A stretch of 64,000 nucleotides of DNA from assembly GCF_020497125.1 (NCBI RefSeq), contig NC_059072.1, positions 56,454,697-56,518,696 of the forward strand, in the 5' to 3' direction. The stretch comes from Mauremys mutica. Taxonomy: Eukaryota > Chordata > Testudines > Geoemydidae. The notes beneath the pieces were generated by a model, which worked only from the letters and a program-made list of their open reading frames with translations, made no database searches and had not been told where the DNA came from. Positions 58,501 through 64,000 of this stretch are shown one piece after another. Made by a program: the position numbers and the translations under genes. How positions within the stretch are numbered: position 1 is the stretch's first letter; the number at the start of each line of letters is the position of its first letter.

Positions 58501-60149
58501 TTGTGTAAAGAGCAAAAGACAAAACACCCCCCATAACTGATACATCAATTTCCCCACCACTGCTTCCTCTCATGCCTCACTCTGCAGAGGTAGGATTTTC
58601 TTGGTGTCAGGTAGGTCTAAATTCTTGGCAAGGCCTGGGCACACAGGTCTATGTGGCACAGCATACGCTCAGCTCAGCTTTTCCACACTCATTACTTTTG
58701 TGCTGTGTGGTTTGTGAGGGAACGGTGAGAACTCTATCTGCGTCCCGGGGGAGGGAAGGGGGGGGCTCAGAATCTCGGACTCCCGGCAACCAGAAGTTCT
58801 ACAGCCTGTCAGAGACAGCCTTGAGTGGATATGACCTTCTGGTCCAAAGGTCCTAGGGGCAGAGAGAGGGAGGTCCTGTCACTCAGACTTAAGGGAGAAA
58901 GCTTTTGTTAAGATTTATATTATTTCATTATTTGAATTACCAATACAGTCAACCCTAAGAATGGGGTAAGATTGACTTTATGCAGTGTGTACAGTCTTTA
59001 TCTATACATTAATTCATTCTGTGCCCCCCTTCTCTTCACACTCTACACCATATCTCTGGGTAGGGAAGACAAAAATCATTATAAAAATCAACATTTTAAA
59101 TTTAAACCATATTTTTTATTTACATGTTGCTACTATTTTTCTTTCTTCCCATTTTATAGTTTCAAATTACCAGAGAGGATATTTTGTACTTGTTTCTTTA
59201 ATTAGTTTTCCAGTTGAGAACAGAATTTAAGATTTCACATAGAAATGTTTTCTACTAAGAAGTTTCACACTTAAAATGCTTCTCTATACCAAAAAGATAA
59301 GCCCAGTCATGTGCCTCCTTAATATCTTACTGTGAGAACACAAACTCAAACACAGAATTCAGTTGATAAGCAAACAGCTTGTGATATATTTGTAACCAAC
59401 ATCTTGCAATATATTGAACTGCCAAAAGTTGAGAAAGCTGAAAGGCTTGGACCAGGCTACATTCCTCCATCAGAGTTTGCTTTTTGAAATCAATAGGAGG
59501 TGTGTTCTTAAGATACTTAAACAATTTGGAAAATTCCATTCCCAGGGCATATATATGGGCTCCCCTGAGGAACCTAATATTAGATTTATATTTTTAAAAA
59601 TTTTGGCTTGTGTATAGAAAAGTTCACAATAACTTTGTTAATGTATTTAAAATCAAAATAGCATTTATTGTTAACATTGAAGCTATTTTGTTTTGAATGA
59701 GCAGATTTTATTAATAATAAAAATACAGTTTACCTCCAGATGCTGCAAACACTTATGTACATGCTTAACTTTTGGTTTAAGTAGTTCCAGTGAAGTCAAT
59801 GAGACAAGTCGTGTGGGTAATGATATAGAACTAACGTACATTTTTTGTATCATCAGGGCCTTCATTTTCAATATTAAGAATTTTGTCTGCCAGTTTTGTA
59901 AATTTCAAATAAGATACCTTATACCTAATGGAGTTTAAAAACAAGCCAACAAACAGCAGCATTTATAATTTAGGTCATTATATATTTCAATTTATAGTTA
60001 CAGTAGCACATGTTTTCAAATCAGTTTTACAAATCCTCAATTTAATTTAAATCAATTATTTTGTTTAAAAAAAATCCAGTGATTTAAATAAATAATTTAA
60101 CTTGCCTAGATTTAAAACATTCCATCCTGTCTCTGAGTGATCTTCTCTG

Positions 60150-60970
60150 TAAATGTAACTTTAGCTATCAGCTTTATGCTGTAGACTCACAAACCTCTCT
60201 CTCTGTTCCAGATCTGTCTTCCTCTATTCATAAGAAAATCTCAGCTTGTCTTTCTGACATTTCATTATGATGATCAGCTCTCAACTAAAATTTAACATGG
60301 GCTCCTGATCTCTCCACCAAAGCCCTCACGTCTACTGTCTCTATTATCAAAGTGGACAACACCACAGTCCTCCATGTTGCTCAGACCCATAATCTCATTT
60401 CATCTTCATTTTTGATTTGGCCTTCTCTTTTGACCCACACATCCAGACAACAACTAAATCTTGCTGCTTCTTGCCACACAATATATTCAAGATCGACCTT
60501 GTTGCCCACTACCTTGACTACCTGAATTCCATTCTTCTTGTCTGCTTTTTCCCCATAAACACTTTCATGCTTTCTCCAATACAACATATCTAATATATGG
60601 GAAAAACTCTCAAACAAAATCCATAAAGCCACCATTTTATCCTTCTTTCAATCTTTCCTTAAAACTCTACTCTGCTGTAACACACACAGAAAACTACCAA
60701 TTGGTAAAGGATAGAAAGGAGACAAGTAGTGACTACTACCACTGATAGGTTAAGAATTGTATCCACAGCTAATCTATGATGAAATATCCAATTATTTTTG
60801 TTACCTACCTCATCTTCAATCCCCTCTCTACCACCTATATGTTTGTCCAATTCACCTGTTATGTCTTTTCTTTTAGACTGCAACATCTTTGGGACACGGA
60901 TTGTCATTTACTACATGTTTATATAGTGCCTATTACAAAGAGACCTGGACCTGTCTTAGGCCTATAAGAT
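60150..60970 (+). mobile_element. Ancient LINE (L2/L3-like) 3' region
   Basis: The 3' end TTTTAGACTGCAACATCTTT, GGGACACGGATTGTCATTTA and ATATAGTGCCTATTACAAAG matches a common amniote LINE tail (TAGACTGTAAxCTCTTxGGGxCxGGGAxTGTC...AGCGCCTAGCAC). Upstream, C/T-rich sequence has RT-like wording in broken frames (HVAQTHNLISSSF, LLTHTSRQQLNLAA). It is very decayed. Confidence 0.5.
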
Positions 60971-62386
60971 CTACTATAACATAAATATTAAATTATAATA
61001 ATATTTTGAACAAAATTGGAATGGTCCCTGCTTAGGAAGCTTTTTAAGATACAATATCTCACAAACCATCAAGGCCAGAATACTTGCAATTATACCATTG
61101 GAAAGTTAGAAATTTGTGCTTTGTATATTTGCTCTGAATATCAGACCATTTCATCACATTATTCCTATTACCAAGTTGCCTCTGTTCCCTGTTTAATTTC
61201 TAACCCAATTTAATCACTGTTGTCTTGAAAACGGCTAGTATAAATGATGTACACCACCTGAAAAGGTTAGAATCTGAACTCTTAACTGCAGGAGAATATG
61301 GAACTATGAACTATTACAATTATGCCATAATTGAAGTGTGGAGGGGAAGCACACCAGGAATCAGAATAATCAATAATTTGTATTATTAAATGTTAATTAT
61401 GTAAATTATAAAGTTCTCTAGTTAAATAAAACAAAGTTCATATTTGAGTGGCCAATGTAGTTACATCTCTGATATATTTGAGTTTGATTTCATAAAATAG
61501 TTCCTTTTTCTACATTCAAAAGACGTTTCAATGACCCAAATAAGTTAAAAGGAAAGAATGCTGGATGTTATCTGCTTTTTCCCCCTCTGACAGATATTTT
61601 CTCCATTTAATAGGACTCTTGTATTTCCCATTAAATCTGGAAAAGAAACCGTCTGTGACATAAGCAACAGCATGGATTGAAATTACCTCTAACCTTTGCT
61701 GGGAAAGTAATCTGCAGTATAAAAGTCTTGTGAAATAATTAAAGTTAACATTCAACAACATAGCAAACATATTGAAAAATGTATTGTAATAAAGGCTGTA
61801 ACAATCATGAATTAAGACCCAGTATTTTGTAACGTGCCAGAGCTTGTGGTCTGAGGAGAAAGGAAGACAAGGCTTTAAGAATGCGAGAAGTATGTTAGTT
61901 GTAGGAATTTGGAAAAAAAGACTGTAATTGTGACCCCTCGTTCATATGCAGAAGCAAAACACCACTACCTTTCTAGATGTCATGCCAAAAGGATTACTCA
62001 AGAAAAAAAGAGGGATATTAGCCAAAGATTACCTCTATGAGCCCAGGAGGCGTCCCAAAGTGAAAATTTCACCAATAAGGTAATTCACATAATAGACCCT
62101 CTACAGAGTCCAGAGTACAGGTTAAACAAAACCTCAATATCATGCATGAGAATCATAAAAGAGAAAGAACAAGAATAAAAACACTCTTCTAGTTTAACAG
62201 AAAGAACCTGCATTTGTCATTTAATGCCCAAGTAGATCCCAAAATATCCAAATGTCAATTAAAGAAATTCATAGTGTGCTGTTAACATAATAAAGTCAAA
62301 ATCCCAGCTTTAGGGGACAGAAAAGCAGATGTGTGCATAGTGTCAAGTTAATGGGTGGGAAGTTAATCTCTCAAATGCAGGTCTTA

Positions 62387-62706
62387 GGCTACATCTACAC
62401 TACATGGTAGGAGTGTGATTCCAAGCTCATATACACATAGCCCTCACCAAGCTAGTTCGAGTAAGGCAAATATAAATTTTCGTGTAGCTATGTTGCACGG
62501 GCAGCAGCAGCACAGCTTAGCCATGCAGAGTGCAAACCCACCTGAACCCTATAGGTTTGTACTTGGCACTGCTAAGCTGTGCGTCTGCTGCTGCAGCCAA
62601 TGGTACCACAGCTACACTATTTATACTTGTGCTAGCTCTCAAACTAGCGCAAGTATGTATATGCAAGCTGGGAATCACACCCCTAGCTCATAGTGCAGAC
62701 GTAACC
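62387..62706. mobile_element. MITE with GGCTACATCTACACTA ends
   Basis: The left end GGCTACATCTACACTACATG and right end (reverse complement) GGTTACGTCTGCACTATGAG are inverted repeats. Inside, GGAGTGTGATTCCAAGCTCA is mirrored by GCTGGGAATCACACCCC near the right end. Candidate 3-bp flanks are TTA and TCA. The interior is rich in AGCAGCAG and non-coding. Confidence 0.75.
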
Positions 62707-62836
62707 TCAGAAAGCTTGACAAGAGTTATTGGAGTGGAAAAAAAGTCTTGGATTTGAAGCCACTAGTACAGCTCAAATCCCTAACTAAGACTGAAGTCCG
62801 GGTTTCATTAGTTGCAAATGGTGACATCATTTAGAC

Positions 62837-63168
62837 CAGCAGATCTCAACCAGGGGTCTGAGGCCCACTGGGGGGCTGTGAGCAGGTTTCAGGGGGTCCT
62901 CCAAGCAGGGCTTGCATTATACTCATTGAGGACCAGGGCAGAAAGCCAAAGCCACGCTGCCCTGTGCCCCACAATCCAGGGCTAAAGCTGAAGCCTGAGC
63001 AGCTTAGCTTCACGGCCCCCTGTAGTTGCACTCCTTGCTACCCCCTAATGCAGGCCCTGGCTTTTATATGCAGAAAAACAATTATTGTGACACAGCTGGG
63101 CCAGGGAGTTTTTATAGCATGTTGGGAAGGGGGAGTGTCTCAGAAAGAAAAAAGGCTGAGAACCCCTG
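62837..63168. mobile_element. hAT-type MITE with perfect 8-bp duplication
   Basis: The left end CAGCAGATCTCAACCAGGGG and right end (reverse complement) CAGGGGTTCTCAGCCTTTTT are inverted repeats. ATTTAGAC flanks both sides exactly (62,829-62,836 and 63,169-63,176). The element is 332 bp and non-coding. Confidence 0.9.
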
Positions 63169-63578
63169 ATTTAGACTGTTAGGTTCTTCTACTTGTCAGT
63201 CCATCTAAAGAGAATTTGATCATATGCTTTAACACTATAGCCAATCTTGCAATCCTTTATTCATGGAAGTAATCCTTACTCTGTAAGCAGCCCATTAATT
63301 CCAGTGGAACTACTCATATGAGTAAAGATTATTTGCATAAAGCAAAAGAGCTGCAAGCTCCAGCCCTTATCAAATGGGATAACCAATCAATGGTACAGTA
63401 TCACCAATATGAAATGAGGTAGCACCAACAATATGAAGCATGTAGCATGCTGTAATGGGGGGAAAAAGGAGGTTCTTGTAAACACCCCCTGAACTTTTTC
63501 AATAATACATTAAAATATTAAATGAAAAAAACATTTACAGTTAAGCAATTCAAATAAGTATCCTAAAATTTACTACAA

Positions 63579-63822
63579 CAGCGGTTCTCAAACTGCGGGT
63601 CGGGACCCAAAGTGAGTTGCAACCCCATTTTAAGGGGGTCACCGGGACTGGCATTAGACTTGCCGAGGCCCAGGGCCAAAGCCTGAACCCCACCACCCGG
63701 GGCCAAAGCTGAAGCTTCAGGACTTCAGCCCCAGGCAGCGGGCCTCAGGCTTTGGCTTCAACTCTGGGCACCAGGGATTAGGTTACCGCCCCCTGCCTGG
63801 TGGTGCAATCCTTGGGTTTTGG

Positions 63823-63870
<48 letters not shown>

Positions 63871-63976
63871 CCCCGAGGGGCTGCAGAGCTCAGGTTTCGG
63901 TCACCCCTCCTGGGGTCATGTAGTAATTTTTGTTGTCAGAAGGGGGCCACGGTGCAATGAAGTCTGAAAGCCGCTG
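63579..63976. mobile_element. hAT-type MITE
   Basis: The left end CAGCGGTTCTCAAACTGCGG and right end (reverse complement) CAGCGGCTTTCAGACTTCAT are inverted repeats. The flanks TACTACAA (63,571-63,578) and CACTAGAA (63,977-63,984) are an 8-bp duplication with two changes. It contains a (CA)n expansion at 63,828-63,868. Confidence 0.85.
63828..63868. repeat. (CA)n microsatellite
   Basis: About 20 uninterrupted CA units lie inside the hAT element at 63,579-63,976, so it expanded after that insertion or was part of that copy. Confidence 0.97.
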
Positions 63977-64000
63977 CACTAGAATGTAAGCATTAAAACA

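Larger units (their letters stand above)
55761..64000. other. Upstream intron(s), no exon identified
   Basis: The first ADAMTS20 exon(s), encoding the signal peptide and early prodomain, should be upstream in gene sense, at higher coordinates. I found no frame resembling them here, so they probably lie beyond 64,000. Listed repeats occupy part of this region. 58,870-60,140, 60,990-62,380 and 63,180-63,570 show only AT-rich sequence. Confidence 0.55.

Noticed and set aside
1..64000. ADAMTS9 as the identity of the host gene
   Set aside because: The two paralogues are similar, but motif spellings such as [26 protein letters not shown] and the prodomain EPLMKADG fit ADAMTS20 as I recall it. A protein alignment would settle it.

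Overview
The window is vertebrate nuclear DNA and almost certainly comes from a turtle (Testudines). Its backbone is one large multi-exon gene on the minus strand, with long AT-rich introns full of CR1-type LINEs, hAT and Harbinger DNA transposons, tRNA-derived SINEs and solo LTRs. Several of these resemble repeats I associate with turtle genomes, but no database search was run. There is no prokaryotic or plasmid sequence and no CRISPR array.

The only host gene I can support is ADAMTS20, a secreted zinc metalloproteinase of the ADAMTS9/20 (GON-1-like) group. Thirteen consecutive coding exons run from high to low coordinates: prodomain (55,595-55,760), furin site and start of the catalytic domain (43,605-43,867), rest of the catalytic domain (37.8, 36.5, 33.0, 32.6 and 30.6 kb), disintegrin-like module (29.4 and 27.1 kb), first thrombospondin type 1 repeat (11.2 kb), cysteine-rich module (9.8 and 9.6 kb) and the start of the spacer (5.65 kb). 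All splice phases agree, giving 1,762 nt or about 587 residues without a stop. The signal-peptide and early prodomain exon(s) lie above 55,760 and were not found. The rest of the spacer, the other TSRs and the GON domain lie below coordinate 1.

The introns carry the unusual material. From low to high coordinates: a Harbinger transposon with a nearly complete but broken transposase (1-2,345); a 230-bp near-perfect palindrome next to a LINE whose reverse transcriptase is split between two strands, as expected for a twin-priming inversion (6.8-9.5 kb); a CR1 3' end (13.4-14.4 kb); two fold-back retroinsertions with target-site duplications (16.2 and 23.6 kb), one inside a hAT element; a CR1 reverse-transcriptase fragment in a GC-rich cassette (22.3-23.2 kb); a SINE-rich block holding a 356-bp hAT element with a perfect 8-bp duplication (33.3-35.4 kb); an unclassified repeat-like block (39.6-42.5 kb); two solo LTRs with perfect 5-bp duplications (48.3-49.0 and 57.1-57.9 kb), the second inside remnants of an older retroelement; and a nested CR1/MITE/CR1/hAT stack (52.2-54.9 kb). 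Two more hAT elements lie at 62.8-64.0 kb.

I found no new multi-gene system. The most informative structures are the inverted LINE, the palindrome beside it, the fold-back retroelements and the head-to-head tRNA-like SINE units.
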